Shown here in pieces: positions 35,684 to 47,251 of a DNA stretch of 64,000 nt (within the stretch, counting starts at the first letter, position 1; every line of letters begins with the position of its first letter). Made by a program: the position numbers and the translations under genes. The stretch is taken from positions 70,331,201 through 70,395,200 of the forward strand of contig OZ038422.1 of the NCBI GenBank assembly GCA_964036155.1, written 5' to 3'. This DNA comes from Diploscapter coronatus. Lineage: Eukaryota > Nematoda > Chromadorea > Rhabditida > Rhabditidae. Below the pieces are notes generated by a model, which was not told the origin of the DNA, searched no databases, and saw only the letters and a program-made list of their open reading frames with translations.

Positions 35684-36841
35684 ATGATAGCCTCGTTCTT
35701 CAATGAATCCGACCTGAGCAAGTGCTTGAAGAACTGCGATTTCTGCAGAATTTCCGAGAAAGTCAGCCAACAGGCAAATGCACTCAAAGCGGTAAGAGAT
35801 TTTGGAAAAATTTTTTAAATTTAAAATTTATAATTGAAATATTTCATCTATTCTGTCATTTCAGCAATGTCAAGAGAGTCTGTACTCGCGAAGTCAGCGA
35901 CAAAATGGAGAAACTCATGAACCATTCGGATATGAACCAAGGTATTTTTGTTCTAATAAATATTGATCAAAGCTTTTTTCAGGCAAAAGAAAGAAGAGGA
36001 ATATTCTGGATTCGAGAACAGGCTGGAGAGAATGGAGAAAGAGGAAGCTGTCAGGCTAAAAACTGCTGTTCAGGTAAGGAAATTTGAAATAATTATCGTT
36101 GAAAAATATGCTATTCCTATCATTTTATAAAATTCCTCTAAATCACTTTTTGAGTTTTATTATAAATTTTAGGAAGAATTCGAGCGTCGTCGCAAAGCGC
36201 GTGAATTGGCAAATGGAGGAGCTGCGAGGAAAGCATGTCGAGTCACTCACCATTGTTGTAAGTTTTTATTTGGCAAATCGTAATTTGAACAGAAGTATCT
36301 TATACTCTACATAACGAAGTTCATTCCAATATCAATTATCTCAGGAGTTGTGTTTGATGAAACTGATATTCATGTTCAGACTGACACTGATTAATTGTGC
36401 CGATGTAAAAATGCCACTCAATTAGATTCCTTGATTATCGATTATTTAAGCTATTTTATTCAGTGTCGTGAAGCGATAGTTCGTACAGTCATACAGGCTC
36501 TGGACGACAATTCCTCCTAGACAGACAACCAGCTGACATCGAGTACAACTCCTGCTATTTGCAGTCCAAGACGCTCAGCTCCTACAACCACAAGTTGTAT
36601 GTTATTTTTTTATTTAATTCTGGGATGTGTCCAGTACAGTGCGAAAATTACTATTTTCCAAATATTCTAACCTGAGATTGGTTAATTTCGAAGATAACTT
36701 TGACTTTACTACTTTACTACCGTCTATCTATAATTTTATCTCTGAAAAGCGAGTGAAATTCTTTGATTTCAGTTGAGTGCAATCAAGAACGCGACAAAGA
36801 ATGGAACGGAATACGATTCCTCTTCTGCTTCAGCCGTATGA
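35684..36841 (+). CDS. unknown small protein with charged coiled-coil segment
   Basis: Six exons (35684-35791, 35865-35941, 35983-36073, 36173-36257, 36497-36596, 36778-36841) join in consistent phase to 174 residues. The N-terminus (SFFNESDLSKCLKNCDFC) has a helical, Cys-containing start. The middle (KKEEEYSGFENRLERM, EEFERRRKAREL) is a strongly charged helix likely to form a coiled coil. The C-terminus (DRQPADIEYNSCYLQSK, ending SSSASAV) is polar. There is no signal peptide or membrane segment. The last exon needs the acceptor GAG at 36775-36777 rather than the nearby TTTCAG, which would shift the frame; this is the weak point of the model. I do not recognise the family. Confidence 0.5.
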
Positions 36842-37069
36842 TAACGATAAAACAATGCATTGGTATTCTCAATAAGGGTTTCATTGATTTCATATTGTGA
36901 TACCATGTAATATCAGGCAAAAATATATAGAAAATTGTTAAAGATCGATTTGTCAGAACAGAAGAAATGGTGTGATAGTAGAAATCTAACTATGAGATAC
37001 TACAAATCGTTGATTTTTATGATGAGAATTCTTACGAACCTTGGATCTTACTTTATAAGACTTAGTTCA

Positions 37070-37125
37070 TAGTTCGCAGGCTTTTTGGAAAGTAGTATGA
37101 CTCAGAAATAAAAGCCCGCGAACTA
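37070..37125. repeat. hairpin H1
   Basis: TAGTTCGCAGGCTTTTT pairs with AAAAGCCCGCGAACTA around a 24-nt loop; one or two mismatches. Confidence 0.65.
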
Positions 37126-37509
37126 CGTCCTTCAATCCGCTGTGAGGAAAAAACATTTGTTGTACTCTGTAGATTTTTAATTTTCGATTTTCCACTTGAA
37201 ATAGTGTGTTGATTTCTCTACATCGAAAATTCGTGCGATTTAGTTGGTTTTAAGTAATCAAGCTTTAGCAAGAGTTCTGTTTCATCAGTTGTATTTGATG
37301 AAGAAAGTTATGTCAGCTAGATTAGTCATTCACGATAATCCTTACAAATTGAAAACATTTCTCTGAATAACTATAAAGTTGACAACTAGTTGAGATGCAA
37401 CAATCTAAGCTATGACAGAATGAGTTCCTAATAGGTATATTTCGTTATTCTCATCGAAAACTAGTTTAAGGAATACCTATTTCAGTTGTAATTATTTCTC
37501 ATCACTACT

Positions 37510-37597
37510 GGGCTTGGACTCAAGTTCAATTTACAACATAGTTTACGAGCCTTCTAGTCACTTACAAGGGTTGTAAGCTGAACTTGAGTCCAAGCCC
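37510..37597. repeat. hairpin H2
   Basis: GGGCTTGGACTCAAGTTCA is perfectly inverted as TGAACTTGAGTCCAAGCCC. Inside it, TTTACAAC also pairs with GTTGTAAG, giving a stem of nearly 28 bp. Confidence 0.85.
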
Positions 37598-37682
37598 TGA
37601 ATTTCTTCGAGGATTGTCTGTATCATGTTTATTGGAATTTTAATTTCTAATAGTAGTCGAATAAAAATAAAGTTCATAAAAT

Positions 37683-37797
37683 GGGACACCCTCTATTGGG
37701 AACTGTCCAATTCGGAACTTTTTGTGAATAAGGAGCTAACAAAATAGTTCCGAATTGGGCTATTCCGAATAGAACAGTTTCCACTAGGGGGTGTCCC
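37683..37797. repeat. hairpin H3
   Basis: 115 bp with ends GGGACACCC and GGGTGTCCC. A second paired block, AATTCGGAACT with AGTTCCGAATT, lies inside. It is probably a small palindromic MITE. Confidence 0.75.
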
Positions 37798-37872
37798 TTT
37801 TGAAGAGTACTTATTTAAGTCACGATTTTCAATGTCTTTATTGGATATCTTTGAGTTGTTTAGCATGGTTAT

Positions 37873-37967
37873 CAGAGATGAGACGAAATTGAAATTTAAA
37901 AAATCGAAAACGAAACTGACTTCCTAAAATTTTCGAAAGTCGAAATCGAAATTTCGTCTCAGCTCTG
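37873..37967. mobile_element. hAT-type MITE (H4) with 8-bp target duplication
   Basis: 95 bp with inverted ends CAGAGATGAGACGAAATT and AATTTCGTCTCAGCTCTG. The octamer ATGGTTAT is duplicated exactly at 37865-37872 and 37968-37975. An 8-bp target duplication and CAG-starting ends are diagnostic of hAT elements. There is no coding capacity, so it needs a transposase in trans. Confidence 0.82.
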
Positions 37968-38066
37968 ATGGTTATTGAAGTTTGTAATGGTAGTCGAATA
38001 AAGATAATGCTCATAAATATAAAATATAGTATGCCGAATAAAAGGGCTACATGGCATTAGACTGGG

Positions 38067-40588
38067 TTATTTCAATTTTAGTGTTCCGACTTCTCGCCAT
38101 TTATTCGTTTGTGGATCGTATTCCTCGATTGAATTACAAAAACCATTACCAAATCTGAAATCCAAGTTAACAAATATTTGGTATAAAGATATCCAAAATC
38201 TCAGCTCACCCTCCGATTGCATACAATTTCCCGTTAGCGACAATGTGCGAATGCTCCTGTCTTTCATAATTCATATCAGCGATTCGAGAAATTCGACTGT
38301 AAACTGGAGCCGAGGGATCGAAACACAGACAGGATTTGAATACATTAGGATGACTAAATATATAATGATGCATTATTTATCATACAAAATTAACGACTTC
38401 GATCCTCCAGCTATGTAAATTTTTCCATTTAACGATACGACTCCGAAAAAATATCGTCTTTCTGGAATTTCGCCGGTTTCAATCCATTTCTGTTCATCGT
38501 CTGATAATCGATATATCTTTCTACTCTTCCATCCATCAATAACTGAATACTCATAGTTATAATAATGAATATGCTATAATGCGACCGTATAAAATTTCAT
38601 CGCATGTTATTGTTTGAGCAAAACCAATTGGAAGAGGAAATGTAGGTCCTTCTTGCCATTTTCCATCTATTAAAATCTGAATAAATTATTTCATGGACTT
38701 TCATCCGATCTTCTTACATCAACTCGATTCGTATTACTCGATGTTTTAGGATCCCGTCCACCCAAATAATACAATTTGTCTTTGAAATAAGCCACAGATG
38801 CATATGCACGCCATTCAGGAGGATCTGGGCCTGTAAAATTCTTTGAATCGAACATTCATGGATTTGTTGAGCAGACCTCTTGAAAATTGTCGAGTATTCA
38901 AGTCATATATTTCAAATGTATTTACATAATTGTTAATTCCAAAAACCTGAAGTCTAAGAAATTATTCAAACTAACGAACATAAGAATTTACTTTATTCTG
39001 TGTGGTCGCTACTTTATAGGTATCATAATTTGTATTGAATTTTGCAATATTTTCGACAGAATAATTCTGCGAGTCAAACAGACAAATTCTTCCAGAATTA
39101 CCATCACGAACTAAATGACTAACAATAATGCCTTTTCATTATATTTTAATAAATATCGGTCACTTACGATAGAAGAAATTTTCTATCAATTCATTCTTCA
39201 ACCAACGATCAAAGGATTCCGGGTGATCTAACGATGACTTTATGCTCATTATGGCTCGAGCAAATTTTTCTAAACTCATGAAATAATGTTATGTTCAGGT
39301 GTATTTGTATTTGCATTACCTAAATCAGTAAACTCCTTGAATGTTGCAGTGATAATATCTTTAATGTGATCACTCTGAGAATTATAGAAATCTGGCATCT
39401 GAAACTTCGCTGGCATTTCTTATTGATAAAAAATACTGCTTGGTTTACTTTTGATCGGTCCGCTTGAAATCGCCATTTTCTATACTCCTTTCTTGCTTCT
39501 AATGGTATTTTGTCCGAAAATACATCGATGCTATTGATTTTATCGGAAATAGAAAAATGATCCACATTCCATAGGCCTATGATGAGATTCTTTTGTGAAA
39601 CATTTAACCTTTCAGCGAATGATGGTAGCTGCTAAAGTTTCTGATAAAATGTTATCATCTAGAAAAAAAAAGTAATTTATTACAGAAAATTTCATTTGAA
39701 CTTAAAATTATGGGTTTGGAAAGAGGATTTTTAGAAGTTGGCACAGGTTCACCACTCATTTCGACTGAATTTGGTTGACTTCGAATTCAATCAGTGCTTA
39801 TCAACGCCTTTCTCGTGTGTTGTAAAACGGGCTAATATTGGGCAGTAAGACAAATATTCGGATAACGATACAAATATATAAAAGAAATATTGCCTTTCCA
39901 GGTGGCGGAAAATAATATAGCATGACGTAAAGCGTAATCAATAATCAACCTTACATAACAACTTACCGATTGAGAAATTGATACCTCTTTCATAGCTTCC
40001 TGAATTGGAGGTTCCTCGAACTTTATTTCTTCATTTTTCATCCATTTGTCGAAAGCATCTGGGTTATTCAATGATGACTTTATGCTCATTATGACTCGAG
40101 CAAACTCTTCTAAAATGGCAAATAAGTTATGTTTTGCAGATAATTGAATAACCTAAATCGGTATATTTCTCAAACATTGCAGTGATAATATCCTTAATAT
40201 GATCATTCTGAGAATCGTAGAAATCTGGCAGCTAAAATTTCGTTGGAATTTCTTATTGATAAAAAATATTGCTTGGTTTACCCTCGATCGGTCCATTAGA
40301 AAACGCCATTTTCTATATTCCGCTCGTGCTTCTTTAGGCATGTCTTTCGAAATCGCATCGATGCTGTTAATTTTATCGGAAATAGATAAATCATCTACAT
40401 TCCATAAACTTTCGATGATATTCTTTTGTGAAAGATCCAACATTTCAACAAATGATGGTAACTGCTAAAGTTTCTGATAAAACGACATTTTTTGAAAAAA
40501 GTAATTAATTAGAGAAAATTAAATTTGAATTTCAACTTACGCCTTTGGAAATAGGATTTGTAGAAGTTGACATAATTTTACCACTCAT
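38067..40588 (-). CDS. kelch-repeat protein with a tandemly duplicated N-terminal domain
   Basis: Fourteen exons (40541-40588, 40282-40464, 40153-40231, 39967-40109, 39449-39631, 39320-39398, 39168-39269, 38992-39110, 38877-38946, 38718-38830, 38586-38676, 38398-38542, 38210-38353, 38067-38154) give 528 residues. Two copies of a unit of about 120 residues come first (LPSFVEMLDLSQKNII / LPSFAERLNVSQKNLI, then IMSIKSSLNNPDAF / IMSIKSSLDHPESF). Weak resemblance to the SXP/RAL-2 helical domain is possible. Next come roughly six kelch blades (KLYYLGGRDP, KIYIAGGSK, KLYAIGG, EEYDPQTNKWREVG). No BTB domain is seen. The duplicated block even retains a relic first exon (ATG at about 39762) whose donor is lost; exons 4 and 5 share phase 0, so both units can be spliced together. 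A TTCAG acceptor 5 nt before the ATG suggests trans-splicing. Confidence 0.82.
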
Positions 40589-40727
40589 TTCGACTGAATT
40601 TGGCTGACTTCGAATTCGATCAATGCTTATCAGCGCTTTCTTCGTGTTATAAAGCGAGCTAATATTAGTCAGTATGACATATTGAAAAGATCATACACAT
40701 GTAGAACAGTGCCCTAGCAAGCTTTTA

Positions 40728-41990
40728 TTAGGTTGGTGCATAATTAGTGTCCCAAAAATTAACATAAAATTTTTTGTTCATATCTTTATTTCTACTTAGG
40801 TTCAATCAATGATATAACCACCTAAGTTATCAACAACACTAGTCCAACGAATGGGGAGATCATTGATTCCTTTGGCCCAGAACTCGGGCAGCTGGAAGTC
40901 GAAAAAGTCGGAAAGAGCCAATTTTGGGTCTTCATACTTCGCGAACGATTTACTCGCCAGGAACTGTTTTAAAGGATAGAACAGGTGATAGCTGGAAAGC
41001 GCGAAGTCAGGAGAATACAGTGGGTGGGAAACCGTCTTCCAGCCCAGGTTCACTAGCGTTTGCTGCGTCTCTTTTGCGACATGAGGGCGGTCATTTTCAT
41101 GGAGGGGGTGGACATTTTCACTTCTCGGCTGATTTTCTCGGGTAGTTTGAGCAAGTTTCTTGAGCTGATGGGTGTAGGTGGAAGCGGTGATTGTAGTGCC
41201 TTGCGACAGCAACTTCCAGCAAAGCATTCCTCTCGCATCCCACCAGCAGCAGGGGAGAACAGAGGAGAAACCTGTGTGAGTGGTGGTCGGGCTTCGGAAC
41301 AGCTGGCGGCTCATCTTCGCGCGGGATCCAGACAGCGTGCTGGGTGGCGTTATCGTAGAGGACCCAGCTATCATCTCCAGTCACCAGATCCTCGAGAAAC
41401 TCCTTGCAGTGCGGGTGGAGGAGGAGAAACTGACAGATGTTCATTCGACACTATTTTTGGGAGTCAGGGAGGCGGTTGGAGATTCATCGAGCGAGGACTC
41501 TGTGGCAGCCAAGATCGTCGGGATGGCATATGACGGTGGAATAACAACATCTGAATGTAGTCGCCAATTTACAAGTGATCGCTTCGGGATTCGCTTTAAT
41601 AGCACGCAGCAATTCGTCCTCATTTACGAATGAAGGGCGGCTAAGGTGGTCTCCGCTTTGACAACTCATATCTCCCGACTCGAAGCGACTGAACTAGCAA
41701 GTGACGGTGCGTTCGAAAGCTGTGCCCTCGCCGAACATTCTAACAATATTTCTGGTCGCCGCCGCCGCGTTGGAGCTGCATCGCCACTCGTAGAAGATGA
41801 CCATATAAAGCTGACCATGAGCATAAAGGGCATTTCTGTGCCAACTAACTTAGACGCTGTGATTCTAGACTTATATATGGGTAGCTTAGACACTTGGCTA
41901 CTAGTGTCCGATACTTGCCAAGTGATCATACCTACTGACTAAAAAATAATAAATGACACAAATTTTGGGACACATTATGCACCAACCTAA
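40728..41990 (-). mobile_element. inactive mariner element
   Basis: 1263 bp with inverted ends TTAGGTTGGTGCATAAT and its complement, flanked by TA on both sides (40726-40727, 41991-41992). The minus strand carries a broken mariner transposase spread over at least three frames. The N-terminal part (DELLRAIKANPEAI) is at about 41484-41620. The first catalytic region (TGDDSWVLYDN) is in the 41118-41444 frame, and the second and third (ENDRPHVAKET, then HPLYSPDFALSSYHLF) in the 40802-41374 frame. The last catalytic Asp of the D,D34D triad is changed (SDYHLF to SSYHLF). Frameshifts plus this change mean it cannot encode active transposase. Confidence 0.9.
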
Positions 41991-41992
41991 TA

Positions 41993-43184
41993 CATTGAAT
42001 AAGAACTGATAAGAGAATAATGATGTCTAATAGTTTGCGAGAAGAAATCTTGTCATAAAATGAATAATTTTGGTAACTGTTTGAAAATTAAAGCTGAACA
42101 AATGAAGGAATCTTTAATTGGTTAAACAATAATTTGCTCAGTTTTGAATTTCATCTCGCATGCAAATGAAACCTGCTCAGGAGGAAGAGAGTAAGAAGCT
42201 TTAATAAATATTTGTAGAAAGGCAAGTATGAAAGATAAGATGGGATGACCGTTCACAAGAAAAGAAAAACAGATTCAAATGGTTCGAATGGCAAAAATAA
42301 TGGAGCTGAGTGATAGCTGAAAAGTAAATTTGAAATAGAGCAATGAATTATCATCTTTCTCTCAAATCTGAATATGAAAATTTGAGGAGAATTTAATATT
42401 GAAAAAGTAAACAGAATTTTAGAAGTGAATGTAGCTCTATTTGGACGACATATTAAGCTGAGATTTCATGTCGGAAATATACAAATTGAATAAAACTAGA
42501 AATTAAGTGAGGAAGAAAAAGAAAATAGTCATTCATAGATGAGGATTGAGAACTGAATGAGAGAATAAAGAATTTGGAAAGTGGATCTTTGGGTTATTTA
42601 CTCGGTATTTTCTGTATCTTTTCATGTTTTATCGAATGGTATATGATTTGGGGGTCTGTTTTTTATTTTTGAAAATATCAATGCAAGGTTTGACAATGGA
42701 TACGATTCTTGTAATGCAGAGAATTGTTGGTTATGCAGCATTTTTCTTACAAATATCCAATAGACGTTTATAACTGAAATCATTCTTCATCGATTGTTAC
42801 AAGTTTGGGTATTTATTAGATTCTTAAAAACTTTGATTTATGTATTCAAATTTCAGTAATCTTTTCGTGTAAATCATGTTTGATAATTTTTCCATAAAGC
42901 CAAACAATGTGTGCAAAAGATGCACATTTGACCTCAACTCTGACATCTGACTCATTTAGCACGACATTATTAGAAAAGTTGCGGTTGTTCTATTATGACT
43001 AACCGTCGCATAAAATAATAACCATCACTTTCTACGAAAGTTATATTGGCCTTTTGTCAGACGATCTCCAGGAAATTACTACACTGATATGACGATTTTT
43101 AGTTTTCATTTAGAATTGATTGCTGAATTATGAATTTTAACAGCTAGCGCATAGTCCATCTTTTCAAAATTTGGATAGTGTAAT
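41993..43184. other. intergenic, no gene recognised
   Basis: AT-rich sequence without supported exons, repeats or RNA genes that I can see. Confidence 0.5.
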
Positions 43185-43965
43185 TTAAGAGTGAATGTCA
43201 GGAAAGACCAAAGTTTAGCAAAAGGGTCGTTTCCAGGGGTCCGCCGATTTGGCTGATTTTCACATATCTTATAGTTTTTCACGCTGACTCTCGTGGTGCT
43301 ATCCGTTTTCGAACATCGATTATTGTAGCTCGAATGTTTTTCAGACCCGATCTCGGAAAAAATCATAACTTTCTTATTTCTGAACCAAGTTGCATGATTA
43401 TTTTTATTTTGTAGATCTTGAATAGGAGAATAATATTAAAAATACAAAGAAAATTTTTTGGGAATATTTTTGGCGAGAAAAAATTAGCCGAAGTTACCCT
43501 ATATATCCGTATTGTGTTACAAATGTGATGTGAGTTAACGTCGGAGTTTTCTATGAAATCTTGTAGAGCTCTTCAAGTTGATCAACTTTTGTTCCAGAAC
43601 TTATTCTAGAATGAGCACACACATACACACAGAGATATGATTTTCTGAGACTAATATATAAAAAGGCATGATGATGAATTTGATCGTTGCACTTCAAAAA
43701 CTTCTGTAGCCGATAGATAATGAATCTATGATAGGTTCTGAAACAAAAGTTGTTCGCCATGTCCATCTACACAACGTACTGGAAGTATGAATTTTCCAAC
43801 GTCATTTACGCGTAAGCCCAGGACAGGTTGAAAAGTACGCAATCAAGACGCGAAAAGTGCGCATTTCTGCAGAAGTTGATATTCAAAAAATAATTATTTT
43901 ATTGTCTGATAATCTAGAGACTAAGTGCTGTCGAATAAAAAAAGAATTATCAAACTATCACTGAT
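43185..43965. mobile_element. foldback element family F2, right-truncated copy
   Basis: It starts with the F2 terminus TTAAGAGTGAATGTCAG and the left arm, followed by the F2 centre, and stops at the beginning of the right arm (GTGCTGTCGAATAAAA). From 43388 on it is almost identical to 57855-58410, which implies recent duplication of this stretch. A 71-codon frame inside is repeated in the other copy only because the DNA is repeated. Confidence 0.75.
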
Positions 43966-44352
43966 AATCAGTGAAATATGGATTTTTTCATAAAATATGA
44001 TATGTGCCAAGCTTTAGAAAAGTAAAAAAAATCATGTAGCGGCACATTTTTTCGTGGAAATTTATAACAACTCTGAAAACTGAATCGAGCTATTCAAAAT
44101 CAAAAATTGCCCTTGTTTCAAAAACTTTCAGAGTTCGTAAAACGCGTCCAATTCAGGCGATTAGGGTCTCAAAATGACGGACTCATTCATGTTCACATCT
44201 ATTACTTGTTTAGAGATAATGGAAATAGCAAACAAAATGCACCCGACTAAAGACTTTTGACAGGCCGTGCTAAAGAATACGTCAATATTTTATCGATTTT
44301 TATTTTATTTTTATTTATTTATTTGTCTATTTTATAAATAAAAAGTTAAATT

Positions 44353-47251
44353 CTAGTGAATCGAGTTCACGTAGACTCTGATAGTATTCGGGAGTTTATT
44401 GGCTATGATGAATTTGTAGAAAAGTGAGCCGGTAGGAGGTACACTTCCAGCCAGAAAGTCGTCTGAAGCAGTGAATAGACATATTGTAAGCGTTAGACAA
44501 CTTGATGAAAATGAGAAGCATCGGATTTTGAAAGTTCAAATGAATGACTACTTCAAGAGTGCACGCATGCACCTTATTTGACGACACTTCCAATGGAAAG
44601 GATAGGAAATTGACGTAAGATAATGTGCGTGTGTGCATTCGCGAAAAGATCATTTATTCAAACTTTAACAATTCGATATTTCTCATTTTTATCAGGTATT
44701 CGGACGCCCACGCATTAGTTTGCATATTCGATGGTGATTTCTTACTTGGTGCCAGTCTCCCCATTTTCTTGTTGCTCCAAATCTCCGCTACTTCATATCC
44801 TTGATTAGCATCCAATCCTAGAGCTGATATTTTCACTTGGAATTTCTAAAATGATTTTGTCATATTAGTCAAGCTTCATTCAACCTTCTCGTTCTTCTCA
44901 TCCAGGTTGACCACTGCCACAGCGTACGATTGCTTTCCTTCGACTATTGGATTGATCGGCTTCACAAAAAATAATGTCTCTTCTTCCTAAACATTTGAAT
45001 TTTGTGATTCAACAAAGTGCCGAACCTTTATGATAGCTTTTCCGAATTTTACCATACTGTCCTGGTTCACACTAATTGCCTCTCTATTCAGTAGAATATC
45101 CTTGAATTTCTGATCCAATTTTCGCAAATCCGTCGAAATCATGAGTGGTACAGACCAGATGCACCTGAAATTAAAATCATGTTTGACAAGAAGATTAATT
45201 ATAATCAATTTTTAGAATGAAAGATTACAGAAAGTTTTCTAACATAAGACAAATGACATGTAAAAAATTACAAAGTCACAAAAGCGCGAAAACACAAATG
45301 CCCATCTCTGATAGTCAAATTTGTCGAGAAATAATTTACCAGACTGTAAATTGAGTCTTTGCCATTTCAACGTTGATATTTGCATTTCCAACAATAAGCA
45401 TGTCCGGGTCGTTGAAAGCTCCAACTCCTTGCACGCTCGCAGCCTTGTCTTGAATGCTGATCATATAGTTGATGATTCCTTTGATGCTGTTCCAATCGCT
45501 TCCCATATCGACGTAGTTTCGGAATACATTACAGGTTCTCGATATTTCAGTGTAGTTTGACGAAAATCGACATGGTAATTTGTTCTGATAAGTATTATGG
45601 AGTTACCGTTTTGTTGTGAAGATAGTCATAGAGTGGCCATTCACACGAGAAGATCATAGGATGTTTCGTCAGTGTAATTGCTTTGTCCATTTGTAAATGC
45701 GCTGAAACGATTCTGGTTCGATTTATCATCTCACCTGACATAAGTTGAACCGACCGACTAAAATTTTGCAATCGACCGGTTCAACTTATGCTGAGTTATG
45801 AGTAGACACGTACTAATTTCCAAGAGTTCGGGATCTAAATTGCAGCCGTCTATTTTCAGATAGTCGATATTCCAGTCAGCGAATGTTTGCGCATCAACCT
45901 AACTTTGAATATTTAGCTTCATATTGCACTCTGGAAGTTATCCTTCTACCTTGAAGTGTCCGAACGATCCTAAATGGTGCTTGTTATCAATATTTAAAGA
46001 ATAGAATACTGGGTTGGCATGCAATTTTTCAGTCATTCATTCATTTTTGAACAGAAAAATCTATGCTAGGCTTTTGCAGACGATAGAGTTTTTAAATGAT
46101 TTGAATGGAGTGTTAAAAGAGATTAACTTCGATTTTCTTTCAATGATATAAAAGTATTGCCTGGAAATCCTGCACATGTAGAGGTTCCTACATCCTCGTA
46201 CATTCCAAGTTTCAGACCTCGTTTGTGCATCTGAAAATTTTCTTTTAATTCGATATTTTCTAAGATCCATCATTACAAAGTCCGATAATGCTTTGATGCC
46301 TGAAGGAAATCTAGTTTGATTTGGGAAGAGTCTTCCCTGACTGTCTCTGTTGTACGCCATCCCTAAATATGAAAGTTCATTTATATGTTTCAATAAGACA
46401 ATTTGAATACAGCAATCATCCATATTGACGTACTCATACCCAGCCTCTCGAAATCCGCCAATATCTAAAAATATGAATTTTTAAACATAAACAGTTATTT
46501 CGTTAAAATTTCGATTGTTTCGAAAAAAAAAATCTATCAATTTTTTGACGATTTCGATTTTAATAATTCTTGAAATTCGCAAAGGAGTTTACCACATAGC
46601 AACACAAATCTTGACGAAATTTCTATTTAGGTATTTTCGATGATGTAAATGAGATAATGAAACCAAAAATGTCAATAAAGCTTGGAAACTTGCATTTTCG
46701 CTCGTATTTTGTATAGGAAATGAGCCAATTCATTCGTCAAACTTATATTTAAAAAATCGTAACAGAAAATCGAGGATCCATATCGATTACCTGCTTCTAT
46801 ATCCCTATTTCAAAGTTTTGTTTCATAAACGCCATTTACGTCACCAGAAAACCCTGTATGGAATACTTCATCAAAATCTGAGTTGATATGTGGAAATCTA
46901 CCTTTTCAATTCCAATATATCTTTCAAAATTTCAAACAATCTTACTATTTTTTATTATACGTCATCTGATTACTCACCCAAGATATCTGCCATTTCTTGA
47001 TAGAGTTGCTCATTAATGCAGGTATTCGGATGTTTATCGCAATCAATTTCGCAATAGAAAGCCGTCCAACTGAATTATGACATTTGTAAACGTTCGATGC
47101 TGATAAAATGACCTGTTGAATCCCATTGGTGGTGTCCTGAATTTGTGATTTTTGAACTTTAGTGCGAAAATTTTATTTCTCACTTGGGAAGATTGAACCT
47201 TGCACTTGAGTACGAAAGTAATGAAATTAGGAATAGTATAAATAGCGACAT
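44353..47251 (-). CDS. GH27 alpha-galactosidase-like protein B
   Basis: Fourteen exons (47184-47251, 47113-47136, 46978-47069, 46411-46464, 46277-46362, 46161-46230, 45950-45969, 45814-45898, 45607-45701, 45340-45584, 45026-45164, 44885-44986, 44746-44845, 44353-44462) encode 429 residues. It has a signal peptide ([16 protein letters not shown]). Motifs: [35 protein letters not shown] (nucleophile Asp), FRNYVDM (acid/base Asp) and FNDPDML. The specificity loop CEWPLY has the Glu and Leu typical of alpha-galactosidases. The usual GPGxW before NDPDM is changed to GVGAF. Extra residues (NKLPCRFS) precede NYTEIS. Most intron positions match gene A rather than C. The intron after GFPG starts with GC. 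Confidence 0.9.
45739..45790. repeat. hairpin in a GH27 B intron
   Basis: CATAAGTTGAACCGACCG pairs with CGACCGGTTCAACTTATG with a 16-nt loop; a palindromic element within intron 45702-45813. Confidence 0.7.

Larger units (their letters stand above)
36842..38066. other. gene-free stretch rich in hairpin elements
   Basis: No coding exon is supported. The interval holds four separate inverted-repeat elements, listed individually, within about 900 bp. Confidence 0.7.

Noticed and set aside
41060..41533. 157-codon plus-strand open frame inside the mariner element
   Set aside because: Antisense shadow of the degenerate transposase.
43551..43766. 71-codon frame conserved at 58031-58240
   Set aside because: Conserved only because both lie in the duplicated F2 centre; no protein features.
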